From assembly GCA_963931255.1 (NCBI GenBank), contig OZ006972.1:1922001-1986000 (forward strand): a DNA stretch of 64,000 nucleotides. The letters are read 5' to 3'. This DNA comes from CALUVN01 sp944323595. Lineage in GTDB: Bacteria > Cyanobacteriota > Vampirovibrionia > Gastranaerophilales > Gastranaerophilaceae. This document shows, piece by piece, positions 32,759 through 41,947 of the stretch (position 1 is its first letter; the number at the start of each line of letters is the position of its first letter). The notes beneath the pieces are model-generated. The model did no database searches and was not told the DNA's origin. It saw nothing but the letters and a program-made list of their open reading frames with translations. A program made the position numbers and the translations under genes.

Positions 32759-34477
32759 ATGATAGACAAAATTAATTATGGTAATGTAAATAGTAAAAAT
32801 ACCCCTTATAAAAAGCAGGGCAAATTTATGTCAGATTCCAAAACATCATTTGGCGGATTTGGCGAAATGGCTAATACTGCGCTTCAAACTGTAGGTCAGG
32901 GGCTTATTAAAGGTGTTCAGTACTGTGAAAAATACCCGATGGTTAACGTTTCAGTACTTGATTTATCTACAGCAATTATTCCGCGTACAATTATAGAAAC
33001 CAGAGAGTCAAATGCTTATGCCGGTATGGAAGCTTTCAGACGTGAATCTTCAGGTTTGATTGTCAACTGTATTATCCCGAGCTTTATAGTCTGGGGTTTG
33101 GCTGCAGCTATGAAGAAGCCTGTTATGGGTGCTTTTGGCAATGCTGCCCTTTCTAAAGTATGGGCAAACTCTGATACGCTTGATGTTATCAATGAATACT
33201 ATACGAAAGCTGAGGGGACAGGAAAACAAAAAGTACGCAATACTATCGTTAATATATTTAATTCATTAGAAGGTGCTGACGGTGATTTTACAAAAGATGG
33301 TAAAAAATCATTTAAGGCAATGTATGAAGCTTCACCGGAAAAATTTGATAAGCATTTCGATGATATGGCAGATGCACTTTTTGATGACAAAAAAATAAAT
33401 GCTAAAAAACTTACTAAAGCAATAAAAGCTATAGTAAAAGAAACTAATATTGATGAAAATGTCAAATTCCTCGGAAAAGATAAATTTTTCTCAAATAGTT
33501 TTTCATCATTATTCGGCGAAGGTTTGCGCGTAGTAAAAGGTGCTATGCAGGCTGGTATTGCAGAAGCTGATACAGGTGCATTTTCAGAATATATTTCTAA
33601 GGCTAAAAAGCTTGTTAAATATAAATCCCTTGCAGGCTTAGGCGTAATTCTTCCGCTTGCTGTTTCAATGCAGCCTATTAACAGATGGCTTACAGAGCGT
33701 AGTTCAGGCGTAAAAGGTGCTCCGATTTATAAGGACTATGCAAAAAATGACGCTACGGCTGAAAAAAATAATTCTATAAAAGAAAATGGTTCTCATTCTC
33801 AGGCTCAAAAAGGTCCAAAAGAAGCAGCTGCTTTATTGAAGCAAAAGTTCATTTCAATCGGTTCTATGGTTGGTGTGTGTTTGCTTTCAATGATGAAGCT
33901 TCCTACAGCAAAGATGCTGGAATTTAAAGGAATATTCCCGTCTATGGATCAGGCAAGAATTATTTCAACAGCTACATTTGCAAGTCGTATGGGTGCTGCA
34001 GATGATAAAAACGAACTTCGTGAAGCAACAGTAAGAGATATTGCTACATTCTCCAGCTTCTATTTCCTCGGAGATTATGCTGCTAAAGGTATTGCTTCAT
34101 TTATTGAAAGATTAGGTATAAAAGACGAAGATGGTAAGGCTGTTAAGTTAATAAACAGACTTAGAAATCCTAAAGAAAATGCAAACTCATTGCAAAAATT
34201 CTGGAGCTGGGTAAAAGATACTTCATTGAAAGCTTCGGATGAATTAGCCACAGGCAAGGCTAAGAATTTGAGAACGGTATGTCAATTAGGTAACATCGCA
34301 TTCTCATTAATTTCACTAGGCGTATTTATTCCGTTATATACGCGAACGACTACTAATAAGAAAAGGGAAGCTGAACTTGCAGCTGTGGCTGCAGAAAATG
34401 CAAAAGCCGCACAGGGCTTTACGCGTGAATTAATCAAAAATGATTCACCGGCATTTCAATCATTCTTTCAAACATAA
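32759..34477 (+). CDS. Large multi-helix membrane protein, first of paralogous pair
   Basis: I do not recognise this 572-residue protein. Its N-terminus (MIDKINYGNVNSK...TSFGGFGEM) is polar and carries an F-G-G motif. Hydrophobic helices occur at about 95-115 (VNCIIPSFIVWGLAAAM), 305-325 (LAGLGVILPLAVSMQPINRWLTE), 375-395, 430-450 and near the C-terminus (FSLISLGVFIPLYTR), with soluble helical segments between. It shares collinear blocks with the next gene: IPRTxxxxR, MQPINRWLT, FxGxxPSxxQ and DKNELREATVRD. The two lie 20 bases apart in one operon and arose by duplication. No signal peptide or catalytic motif is evident. Confidence 0.75.
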   Translation: MIDKINYGNVNSKNTPYKKQGKFMSDSKTSFGGFGEMANTALQTVGQGLIKGVQYCEKYPMVNVSVLDLSTAIIPRTIIETRESNAYAGMEAFRRESSGLIVNCIIPSFIVWGLAAAMKKPVMGAFGNAALSKVWANSDTLDVINEYYTKAEGTGKQKVRNTIVNIFNSLEGADGDFTKDGKKSFKAMYEASPEKFDKHFDDMADALFDDKKINAKKLTKAIKAIVKETNIDENVKFLGKDKFFSNSFSSLFGEGLRVVKGAMQAGIAEADTGAFSEYISKAKKLVKYKSLAGLGVILPLAVSMQPINRWLTERSSGVKGAPIYKDYAKNDATAEKNNSIKENGSHSQAQKGPKEAAALLKQKFISIGSMVGVCLLSMMKLPTAKMLEFKGIFPSMDQARIISTATFASRMGAADDKNELREATVRDIATFSSFYFLGDYAAKGIASFIERLGIKDEDGKAVKLINRLRNPKENANSLQKFWSWVKDTSLKASDELATGKAKNLRTVCQLGNIAFSLISLGVFIPLYTRTTTNKKREAELAAVAAENAKAAQGFTRELIKNDSPAFQSFFQT

Positions 34478-34497
34478 TAATTAGTAGAAAAGGCGTT

Positions 34498-36222
34498 ATG
34501 AACATCCAACAACTAAATACTCCCCGAATAGTAAATAGCAATACCGACAACAAGCGTGCCGGACATTCTGATGTGCAATTTACCGGTCTGCTTGAAAATT
34601 GTCTGACCATGGGGCTAAGATACCTTGATACAAATCAGGCTGTCGGAGCAAACCTTGTAGATTTAGGTTCTATGGTTATACCGAGAACCTGGGTTGACTT
34701 TCGTGATAGAGGTCCTGCTGCAGGATTAGAAACAGGTCGTCGTGAAATTACCGGGACAACAAACCATTCACTTGTTGGAGTTTATGGAACTTTAGGCGGT
34801 TTGGCGGTTGCCGCTGCTACAGGTCTTAACAGTAAATTTGGTATCAGAGCGCATAAGATTTTTGCTGATGATAACACTCTAAATATTATTGCAAAAAGCT
34901 GGCATGATTCAGTGCATTCCAGCAATGGTGATTTAGATTCTGCACTTAAATCACATATTAGTACTCTGGTTGATAGAATTCGTGTATTTAATACCGATGC
35001 AGACAGAGTTAACGGATATGTTAAAATCCCTGATGAAGCTAAAAAACTTGTCAGCGACTCTTTGTTTAATGCTCTGAAAAAAGCTGATGCTAAAACTGCT
35101 CTGCCTGATGATGTAGCAAAATATGTTTATAATATTATTACTGCGCATACAGGCGGAGAGAAAAATGTTTTATTACTCGCGGAAGAGGGCGGTAAGGATG
35201 CAGGTAATACGTTGAAAACTCTCGTTAAAAATATTTTCAACCTTACAAATGCATTTAAAACTGATAAGGCTTTTGCTGAATTTAAGGGCGCAGCTAAATT
35301 TGAAGCTAATGATTTGTTAAACAGGCTTCGCAGAATGAACAGTACCCGTTCTAAAATAGGGCTTGGTATCGCTACTCTTGTCGGTGTATCAACCCAGCCT
35401 ATTAATATGTATTTGACAAAGAAGAAAACCGGCAGCGACGGATTTGTCGGCGTTGAGGGCAGAGAAAAAGATAAATCTCATTCTTTCAAAGTCTTAAAAG
35501 GTATTATGGCTCTGATTTTTGGTGCAGGTACACTGTCTACAATTACTACTAATCCGAGAAAATTTGCAAGCAAGCTGCAATTCCAGGGGATGATGCCAAC
35601 TATTAACCAGTTAAAGTTTGTTTATGGTATGACAATTACTTCACGTTTGCTTGCTGCGCGTGACAAAGATGAACTTCGTGAATCTGCAGTTAAAGATTCT
35701 CTTGGTTTCTTAAACCTGCTTGTATTGGGTGCGCTTGTTTCTAAATATTCTGCTCGTATCTTTAATTCCAAGCTTGTTAACAAACTGGATGATGCAGGCA
35801 AATCATTCTGGGATAAATTCAAAAATGAATTAAACAGCTCTTTGAAAACCCGTGATGAAGTTTTAATGTCTACACTTCAAAAACAGGGCATTGATGTTGT
35901 TAAAGATGGTAAAGCTCTTCCTGTTAGGGAATTACTTAAAAAAGTTAATGATATTGCTGATCCTGCAGTTAAAGATGCCCTTAAAGAGCAGCTTAGAGCA
36001 TTGAACTTCTCGCAAGCTATAGGTTACGCATACTCCGGTATTGTATTGGGCTGGGGAATTCCAAAACTTAATATTCATATGACAAAACAATCAGAGGCAA
36101 AACGTAAAGCCAGACTTGCTGAAATGAAAGCAAATACCGGCAATACGTTAACATCTATTATTCAATCTGATAATCAAAAATTCCTTAAAGAGTTTGCAAT
36201 GAAAGATATCAGCCTATCCTAA
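34498..36222 (+). CDS. Large multi-helix membrane protein, second of paralogous pair
   Basis: The 574-residue protein mirrors its upstream neighbour. It has a polar N-terminus with SDVQFTGLLEN, SMVIPRTWVDFRDRG, VSTQPINMYLTKKKTG, FQGMMPTINQLKFV, DKDELRESAVKDS and a last hydrophobic helix followed by a basic coil (HMTKQSEAKRKARLAEM). The ribosome site is AAAAGGCG. Its last nine bases overlap the convergent atpG. Function is unknown; the pair may form a hetero-oligomer in the envelope. The FTG motif recurs in other proteins of this window. Confidence 0.75.
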   Translation: MNIQQLNTPRIVNSNTDNKRAGHSDVQFTGLLENCLTMGLRYLDTNQAVGANLVDLGSMVIPRTWVDFRDRGPAAGLETGRREITGTTNHSLVGVYGTLGGLAVAAATGLNSKFGIRAHKIFADDNTLNIIAKSWHDSVHSSNGDLDSALKSHISTLVDRIRVFNTDADRVNGYVKIPDEAKKLVSDSLFNALKKADAKTALPDDVAKYVYNIITAHTGGEKNVLLLAEEGGKDAGNTLKTLVKNIFNLTNAFKTDKAFAEFKGAAKFEANDLLNRLRRMNSTRSKIGLGIATLVGVSTQPINMYLTKKKTGSDGFVGVEGREKDKSHSFKVLKGIMALIFGAGTLSTITTNPRKFASKLQFQGMMPTINQLKFVYGMTITSRLLAARDKDELRESAVKDSLGFLNLLVLGALVSKYSARIFNSKLVNKLDDAGKSFWDKFKNELNSSLKTRDEVLMSTLQKQGIDVVKDGKALPVRELLKKVNDIADPAVKDALKEQLRALNFSQAIGYAYSGIVLGWGIPKLNIHMTKQSEAKRKARLAEMKANTGNTLTSIIQSDNQKFLKEFAMKDISLS

Positions 36223-37149
36223 AAGTGCATTCGCACCTGACACAACTTCAACGATTTCATTTGTAATCGCCATCTGACGTGTCTTGTTGTATTGAATTGT
36301 CAAATCCTGAATCATCTTTTCTGCGTTATTATTTGCCGCTGACATAGATGTCATTCTGGATGCCAATTCACTGGCTTGAGCTTCAAGCAATGACTGATAA
36401 ATAATGTTTGCAATATACATAGGAACAACTTTTTGCAAAATATGATGCATATCAGGTACAAATTCCATCAACGGATCAACTTTATGCTCTGCTGCAGTTG
36501 CCGCTTCTGTTACCTCACCCTGAAGCGGTAAAACTTCCCATTCTTCAACATAATAGCTCATCATATTTTTAAAGCGTGTTGTAATAATTTCTATTTTGTC
36601 GATTTTATCGTCAACATAATAATCAGCCATGTCTTCGGCAATAATTTTTGCTCCCTCTCCTGACGGATTATTAGCAACTCCTGTGTATGTTGCAGCTATT
36701 TCGCAGCCAAGAGCTTTACTTCTCTTTTTAAAGGCGGATATCCCCTTTTGACCGACAATAAATAATGTAGATTTTATACCGGCTGCATTATATTCTTCTA
36801 TTTTTTTCAGAGTTTTTCTTATAACGTTAGCATTATAAGCGCCAGCCAGACCTTTATTTGAAGTAATTACAAGCAGTCCGACATTTTTTATCTCAGATCT
36901 GACCTGCAAAAGCTCAGGATAGTTGTCAATATTAGACTTCACTTTCAGGCTTTCACTTGAATAAGCGCCGACAGAATTTAAAAGCCGTCTGAACATTGTG
37001 TTTAATTCATGCGTAAACGGTCTTGAGGCTTTTACTGTATTTTCCGCCCTCTTAACTTTTGCAGCTGCAACCATTTTCATTGCACGGGTTATTTTTTTTG
37101 TACTTTGAACACTTTGTATTCTGTTTTTTATGTCTTTTAAATTTGTCAT
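36214..37149 (-). CDS. atpG: ATP synthase F1 subunit gamma
   Basis: Gamma is the central rotor stalk. The N-terminal helix (TNLKDIKNRIQSVQSTKKITRAMKMV, written here in two parts: TNLKDIKNRIQSVQS and TKKITRAMKMVAAAK) and the C-terminal helix (MIQDLTIQYNKTRQMAITNE) are the family signatures. Length 311 is close to cyanobacterial gamma. Whether the cyanobacterial regulatory insert is present cannot be judged by eye. It is the last gene of the operon. Convergent overlap with the upstream membrane-protein gene leaves no terminator space. Confidence 0.95.
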   Translation of the reverse strand: MTNLKDIKNRIQSVQSTKKITRAMKMVAAAKVKRAENTVKASRPFTHELNTMFRRLLNSVGAYSSESLKVKSNIDNYPELLQVRSEIKNVGLLVITSNKGLAGAYNANVIRKTLKKIEEYNAAGIKSTLFIVGQKGISAFKKRSKALGCEIAATYTGVANNPSGEGAKIIAEDMADYYVDDKIDKIEIITTRFKNMMSYYVEEWEVLPLQGEVTEAATAAEHKVDPLMEFVPDMHHILQKVVPMYIANIIYQSLLEAQASELASRMTSMSAANNNAEKMIQDLTIQYNKTRQMAITNEIVEVVSGANALLG

Positions 37150-37168
37150 TTTCGTACCCTGTCTTTAA

Positions 37169-38680
37169 TTAGAAAGTTTTCTTGAAGTTTTCAATGCTTT
37201 CACGCAATTGTTTTTTATCATCATCTGAAAGTGCGCTTCCTGCATTCAATTTGTCAGAAAGGTCTTTGAGATTTGAATTCAGGTGCATGAACCATTCTTT
37301 TTTGAATTTTGCAATAGAAGCATTGTCAACATCATCAAGTAATCCCTCATTCGCGGCAAATAGGATTGAAACCTGTTCAGCAACAGAAAGCGGATTATAT
37401 TGAGGTTGTTTTAAAACTTCAGTTAACTTTTGTCCTCTAAGCAGCTGGTTTTTAGTTGCAGCGTCCAAATCTGATGCAAATTGAGCGAAAGCTTCCAATT
37501 CTCTGAACTGTGCAAGGTCAAGTCTTAATTTACCAGCAACCTGCTTAATCGCTTTAGTTTGAGCAGCACCGCCTACACGTGATACTGAAATACCTGCGTT
37601 GATAGCCGGACGAACGCCAGAGTTAAAGAGATTAGACTCAAGGAAGATTTGACCGTCTGTAATTGAAATTACGTTTGTCGGAATATAAGCAGATACATCA
37701 CCTGCTTGAGTTTCAATAATCGGCAATGCTGTAATACTTCCGCCGCCTAACTGGTCATTCAATTTTACTGCACGTTCAAGCAATCTGGAGTGAAGATAGA
37801 ATACATCACCAGGATAAGCTTCACGTCCCGGAGGTCTTTTCAACAGCAAACTCATTGCACGGTATGCCTGAGCGTGTTTACTCAAATCATCATATACAAT
37901 CAATACTGATTTACCTTGTTCCATGAATTCTTCACCGATAGCAACACCGGCAAACGGTGCGATGTACTGTAACGGTGCAGATTCATTGGCAGTTGCTGAA
38001 ACGATGATTGTATAATCCATTGCATTGTGGTCTTCTAATGTTTTTGCAATTTGGGCAACTGTAGAAGCTTTTTGACCGATTGCAACGTAAATACAGATTA
38101 CATCTGTATTTTTCTGGTTAATAATTGTATCAATTGCAATTGCTGTTTTACCGGTTTGACGGTCGCCGATAATAAGTTCACGTTGACCGCGACCAATCGG
38201 TGTCAGGGCGTCAATTGCGGTTAAACCTGTTTGCAGAGGTTCGTGTACTGATTTTCTGGCAACAATACCCGGCGCAACTCTTTCAATAGGTCTTGTTTTT
38301 GTATATTCAATTTCACCTTTACCGTCAATTGGTTTACCTGTCGGGTCGATAATTCTGCCGATAAGTTTGTCACCTACCGGTACAGATGCAATTCGACCTG
38401 TAGTTTTAACTGTCATACCCTCTTTAATTTGTGTGTATTCACCGAGGATAACGACCCCGACATTATCTTCGTCAAGGTTCAGTGTAATACCGAGAGTGTT
38501 TTTACCGTCTTCAAATACTACAAGTTCGTTTGACATTACGTTGCGTAAGCCGTAAATTCTTGCAATACCGTCACCAAGTTCGATTACTCTGCCGGTATTT
38601 GATACTTCTGTTTGAATATCATAGTTCTCAATTTTACTTTTTATTATTGAACTAATTTCGTCAGGTGTTATTAGTGCCAT
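37169..38680 (-). CDS. atpA: ATP synthase F1 subunit alpha
   Basis: The 503-residue protein has the Walker A motif GDRQTGKTAIAID near residue 170, VIVYDDLSKHAQAYR and the alpha signature PAINAGISVSRVGG. Alpha carries the non-catalytic nucleotide sites and forms the hexamer with beta. The beta gene is not in this operon, so the catalytic subunit is encoded elsewhere. It lies between atpH and atpG with short gaps. Confidence 0.97.
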   Translation of the reverse strand: MALITPDEISSIIKSKIENYDIQTEVSNTGRVIELGDGIARIYGLRNVMSNELVVFEDGKNTLGITLNLDEDNVGVVILGEYTQIKEGMTVKTTGRIASVPVGDKLIGRIIDPTGKPIDGKGEIEYTKTRPIERVAPGIVARKSVHEPLQTGLTAIDALTPIGRGQRELIIGDRQTGKTAIAIDTIINQKNTDVICIYVAIGQKASTVAQIAKTLEDHNAMDYTIIVSATANESAPLQYIAPFAGVAIGEEFMEQGKSVLIVYDDLSKHAQAYRAMSLLLKRPPGREAYPGDVFYLHSRLLERAVKLNDQLGGGSITALPIIETQAGDVSAYIPTNVISITDGQIFLESNLFNSGVRPAINAGISVSRVGGAAQTKAIKQVAGKLRLDLAQFRELEAFAQFASDLDAATKNQLLRGQKLTEVLKQPQYNPLSVAEQVSILFAANEGLLDDVDNASIAKFKKEWFMHLNSNLKDLSDKLNAGSALSDDDKKQLRESIENFKKTF

Positions 38681-38690
38681 AATGTCCCCT

Positions 38691-39224
38691 TTATATTGTT
38701 ATTTCCAAATTTTCCAATTTCTTTTTAATACTTGAATCAATTACATCGTCTTCAATTTTTATTACCAGACCGCCCATAATTTCAGGCTGTTCAACCCAGT
38801 TTGGAATGACTTCTTTTCCCAGTTTATTTTTGAGTTTTTCTGTAATTCGTGACTTATGCTCATCTGTTAACGGTACGGCTGAAACAACTTCTACCCGTTT
38901 TATATTATTTACATCATCAAGTATTTTTTCAAATTCGTTTTTTATTTCAGAAAATTCATTAAATTTTGATTTATTAATAAGAATTTTCAGGAAATTTATA
39001 ATTTTTTCATTAATTTGATTTTTAAAAACTTCATTAACGATATCAGTTTTTATAGTGTTTGAAATAGTAGTATTTTCAAGAATGCTCTTTAATTCATTTG
39101 AACTTTCAAGAATACTCTCTGTAATATCCAAATCACGTTTGATATCGTCATAGCTCATAACTTTGTCCTGAGCTATTTCAGCAAGTGCTTTTGCATAATT
39201 TTTTGATGAAGTTGAATTAGTCAT
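38691..39224 (-). CDS. atpH: ATP synthase F1 subunit delta
   Basis: The 177-residue helical protein fits the delta/OSCP family by position and by SSKNYAKALAEIA at the N-terminus and KRVEVVSAVPLTDEHKSRI and EQPEIMGGLVIKIEDDVIDSSIKKKL at the C-terminus (the latter in pieces EQPEIMGGLVIKIEDD and VIDSSIKKKL). Delta ties the peripheral stalk to the alpha3beta3 head. It overlaps atpF by one base. Confidence 0.93.
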   Translation of the reverse strand: MTNSTSSKNYAKALAEIAQDKVMSYDDIKRDLDITESILESSNELKSILENTTISNTIKTDIVNEVFKNQINEKIINFLKILINKSKFNEFSEIKNEFEKILDDVNNIKRVEVVSAVPLTDEHKSRITEKLKNKLGKEVIPNWVEQPEIMGGLVIKIEDDVIDSSIKKKLENLEITI

Positions 39225-39721
39225 TATATTTTTACCTTATCAATATCTTCTATTGCTTCATTAATATATTTTTCATGAAGTTCCGGATGTTCTTTTAATT
39301 TTGCTGCTATAATGTCTTTTGCTGTAAGCAGAGCTTTTTCTGCGGTGTTTTTCAGAATTTGTGCTGAAATCTGTTTCTCTTCGTTTTCGATTGCATTTTC
39401 AGCATTTTTAGCAATGTGAGCAATTTGATTTTCCGTATTAGCTTCTGTTTGTTTTATTACGCCGTCAACATTTTTTGCAGTCAAATCATAATGTTCTTTA
39501 ATTTCATTATCAAGATTTTCTACAGCTTTTTCAGCAGTTTTAAGTTCTGAGAGAGCTTTTTCTCTTTCGGCTTTGGAATCATTAAGACGTTTGATAATAG
39601 TATTTTTAATATTTTCCAAAGCAGTTCCCGCATTAACTTTCTTCATAAGAAATGCAATAATAATTACAAGAACTATAAAGTTAAATGTATTGGATTCTAA
39701 AATTAAATTCCATACGCTCAT
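39224..39721 (-). CDS. atpF: ATP synthase F0 subunit b
   Basis: One N-terminal transmembrane helix (FNFIVLVIIIAFLMKKV) is followed by a long charged coiled coil to residue 165. This is the peripheral stalk plan. It is one of two b-type genes in tandem, which points to a b/b' heterodimer as in cyanobacteria and plastids. One-base overlaps on both sides show tight translational coupling. Confidence 0.92.
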   Translation of the reverse strand: MSVWNLILESNTFNFIVLVIIIAFLMKKVNAGTALENIKNTIIKRLNDSKAEREKALSELKTAEKAVENLDNEIKEHYDLTAKNVDGVIKQTEANTENQIAHIAKNAENAIENEEKQISAQILKNTAEKALLTAKDIIAAKLKEHPELHEKYINEAIEDIDKVKI

Positions 39722-40140
39722 TAGATTTCTCCCAGAACTTTTGCTGAAATATTTTCTGCAATATCATTGATACGACTATTGATTTCGTTGTTTATTTTTT
39801 CGCATTGAGATTGAATATCTTCTTTCGCTGCATTAATTTTTTCTACGGAATTTTGTTTGGCTTCTGTAGTCTTAGCTTTTGCTTCTTCATTAGCTTTTGC
39901 AAGTTTGTCTGCTGCAAGTTTTTTTGCGTTTGTTGCAGCTTCATTCAATTTGTCATCTCTGTCTTTATAAATAGAAGATGTTTTATCTGAAGCTGATTTA
40001 GCTGTGTCATAGTTGTCACCGATAATTTGTTCACGCTCTTCTACAACTTTTGTAATTGGCGCATACAAAATCTTTTGCATGATTACTATAAAACATAAAA
40101 AACTTATTATTGAAACTAAAAAAGTAGCATTAAATTCCAT
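39721..40140 (-). CDS. ATP synthase F0 subunit b' (second b-type stalk)
   Basis: The 139-residue protein has one N-terminal membrane helix (FLVSIISFLCFIVIMQKILY) followed by PITKVVEEREQIIGDNYDTAK and a charged coiled coil. The P-I-x-K-x-x-x-E-R start of the stalk is typical of b'. It is shorter than the b subunit encoded next, as b' usually is. Its place directly after the c subunit repeats the cyanobacterial order. Confidence 0.92.
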   Translation of the reverse strand: MEFNATFLVSIISFLCFIVIMQKILYAPITKVVEEREQIIGDNYDTAKSASDKTSSIYKDRDDKLNEAATNAKKLAADKLAKANEEAKAKTTEAKQNSVEKINAAKEDIQSQCEKINNEINSRINDIAENISAKVLGEI

Positions 40141-40156
40141 AATTTACTCCGCGAAA

Positions 40157-40390
40157 TTATTTACCCATCAACATGAATGCGATAACGAACGCATACAGTG
40201 CGCAAGCTTCTGATAACGCAGCACCCAAAAGGAAGAAACCGAATGCCTTACCGGCAACTTCCGGTTGTCTTGAAACTGCATCCATCAAACCTTTTGTTGC
40301 AAGACCGATACCAAGACCTGCACCGGTAGCACCAAAACCGATTGCGATACCTGCGCCTAAGTGTGCGAATTGTGCTAATTGTTGTTCCAT
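40157..40390 (-). CDS. atpE: ATP synthase F0 subunit c
   Basis: The 77-residue hairpin has a glycine-rich first helix (GAGIAIGFGATGAGLGIG), the polar loop SRQPEVAG and a second helix with the ion-binding E61 in LGAALSEACALY. Sodium-type rings have Gln in helix 1 and Ser-Thr after the Glu; here the corresponding positions read Ile28 and Ala-Cys. The ring is therefore inferred to carry protons. Confidence 0.95.
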   Translation of the reverse strand: MEQQLAQFAHLGAGIAIGFGATGAGLGIGLATKGLMDAVSRQPEVAGKAFGFFLLGAALSEACALYAFVIAFMLMGK

Positions 40391-40421
40391 AATTTTTCTC
40401 CTTCTTTATTAATAGTTTCTA

Positions 40422-41111
40422 TTAATGTTCCTCTCCTGTAGCGGAAGAAATATATGCTATTGTCAGCATCATAAATACTGTTGCCTGAATGAAAGCAACA
40501 AGAATTTCAAAAAGCATAATCGGAAGCGGTGCAAAATAAGCACATGCTCCGAGAGCTATTGTTACCAGAATTTCACCTGCAAAAATATTGGCAAAAAGAC
40601 GGATTGCAAGGCTTAAAGGTCTTGTCACCATCTCCAATAATTCTACAAGCGACATTACTATGCCGGTAAAACTTAGTTCGTGCAAGAAAAATTTTGGTCC
40701 CTTTTTCATAATTCCTGCACCTACATAATATATTAAAACTATAACAGCCATTGCTGCAGTTAAATTAATATCATTTGTCGGGGAAGCCAGTTCTCCTGAT
40801 TTTAGATGAAACAGTCTTAGCGGAAGCTGTCCCATTAAATTGGCAAATAAAATAAATAAAAATAATGATGCAACAAGTGGAACATGCTGTTTATTTTTTT
40901 GCGGCATCATTGTATCCATAGTTGACCAGAAAAAGCCCATGATACTTTCACAAAAGGCTTGTAATTTGTTAGGAACAACAGAAAGATTTCTTGTTGCAAT
41001 TATTGCAAACAATATCAAAACTCCCATTGCAAACCACATTGTGAATATAGTATCAAGATTAAATATCATGCTGTGTCCGGCGATATTCATTGTATAGAGC
41101 CAGTGTTCCAT
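40422..41111 (-). CDS. atpB: ATP synthase F0 subunit a
   Basis: The 229-residue membrane protein has the family signature RPLSLAIRLFANIFAGE, which holds the essential stator arginine, and a final helix pair VAFIQATVFMMLTIAYIS. It heads the operon. AAGGGAG precedes the ATG, and a possible promoter (TTGCGA, 16 bases, TAAAAT on the minus strand) lies in the 105-base divergent space shared with birA. No atpI is upstream. Confidence 0.95.
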   Translation of the reverse strand: MEHWLYTMNIAGHSMIFNLDTIFTMWFAMGVLILFAIIATRNLSVVPNKLQAFCESIMGFFWSTMDTMMPQKNKQHVPLVASLFLFILFANLMGQLPLRLFHLKSGELASPTNDINLTAAMAVIVLIYYVGAGIMKKGPKFFLHELSFTGIVMSLVELLEMVTRPLSLAIRLFANIFAGEILVTIALGACAYFAPLPIMLFEILVAFIQATVFMMLTIAYISSATGEEH

Positions 41112-41216
41112 ATATTTCTCTCCCTTACGAAATTTATTTTAACTCAATTAAAAAAAAATCGCAAATTTTTTTTGTTTATTATATTATTTATTTGTTTATA
41201 AATAAGAGGGGGATTA

Positions 41217-41933
41217 ATGAAAGAAATTTTTTTGGATGAAGTCGATTCAACAAATCTTTATGGAAAGAATTTTTTAAATGATTTGCCTGATAAGACTGTA
41301 ATTTTTGCTAAACGCCAAACCTCCGGGCGCGGCAGACTTGCAAGAAGCTGGGTCGATCTTGGTGGTGAAAATTTATTTTTATCTTTTATTTTGAAACCTG
41401 CTGATGTATTTAATGAAAAATTTTCTAATCTTACCCAGTATTTATCAGTTATTCTTTGTGAGATTCTGGAAAGTTACGGGTTGGACCCTCAGATAAAATG
41501 GCCTAATGATGTTTTGATCAACGGTAAAAAAATTGCAGGTATTCTTTGTGAAACTGTAATGCAAGGGGCTGTTTTTAACGGATTAGTTCTTGGAATAGGC
41601 GTTAATTTGAATTCATCATTGAGTGATTTGGAAACTATTGATAAGCCAGCTACTTCGCTTAATGTCGAGGTCGGCAGACAAATTAATTTAGACATTTTTA
41701 AAGAACGTTTGATTTCTGCATTTTTTAAAGATTACGATACATTTTTAGATAAAGGGTTTGAATTTATTAAATCAAAATACATTTCGCATGCTTCATTTTT
41801 AGATAAAGAAATTTGTGTGCAAACTATTAATAAAAAAAATAAAGGAATTGCAAAAGCTCTTACGGAACACGGCGAGTTAATTCTGGATTCAAAAGGGAAA
41901 ATTTTGGTACTCACCATTGGTGAAATTTTATAG
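41217..41933 (+). CDS. birA: Biotin-[carboxylase carrier] protein ligase
   Basis: The enzyme activates biotin with ATP and attaches it to carrier lysines. The signature AKRQTSGRGRLARSW (residues about 32-46) and KWPNDVLINGKKIAGIL are complete, and GLVLGIGVNLN follows. There is no N-terminal DNA-binding domain, so it is a monofunctional ligase, not a repressor. It sits 14 bases before the OadA gene, whose K562 is its obvious substrate. The ribosome site is AGAGGGGG. Confidence 0.92.
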   Translation: MKEIFLDEVDSTNLYGKNFLNDLPDKTVIFAKRQTSGRGRLARSWVDLGGENLFLSFILKPADVFNEKFSNLTQYLSVILCEILESYGLDPQIKWPNDVLINGKKIAGILCETVMQGAVFNGLVLGIGVNLNSSLSDLETIDKPATSLNVEVGRQINLDIFKERLISAFFKDYDTFLDKGFEFIKSKYISHASFLDKEICVQTINKKNKGIAKALTEHGELILDSKGKILVLTIGEIL

Positions 41934-41947
41934 AAAGGGTAAACTAT

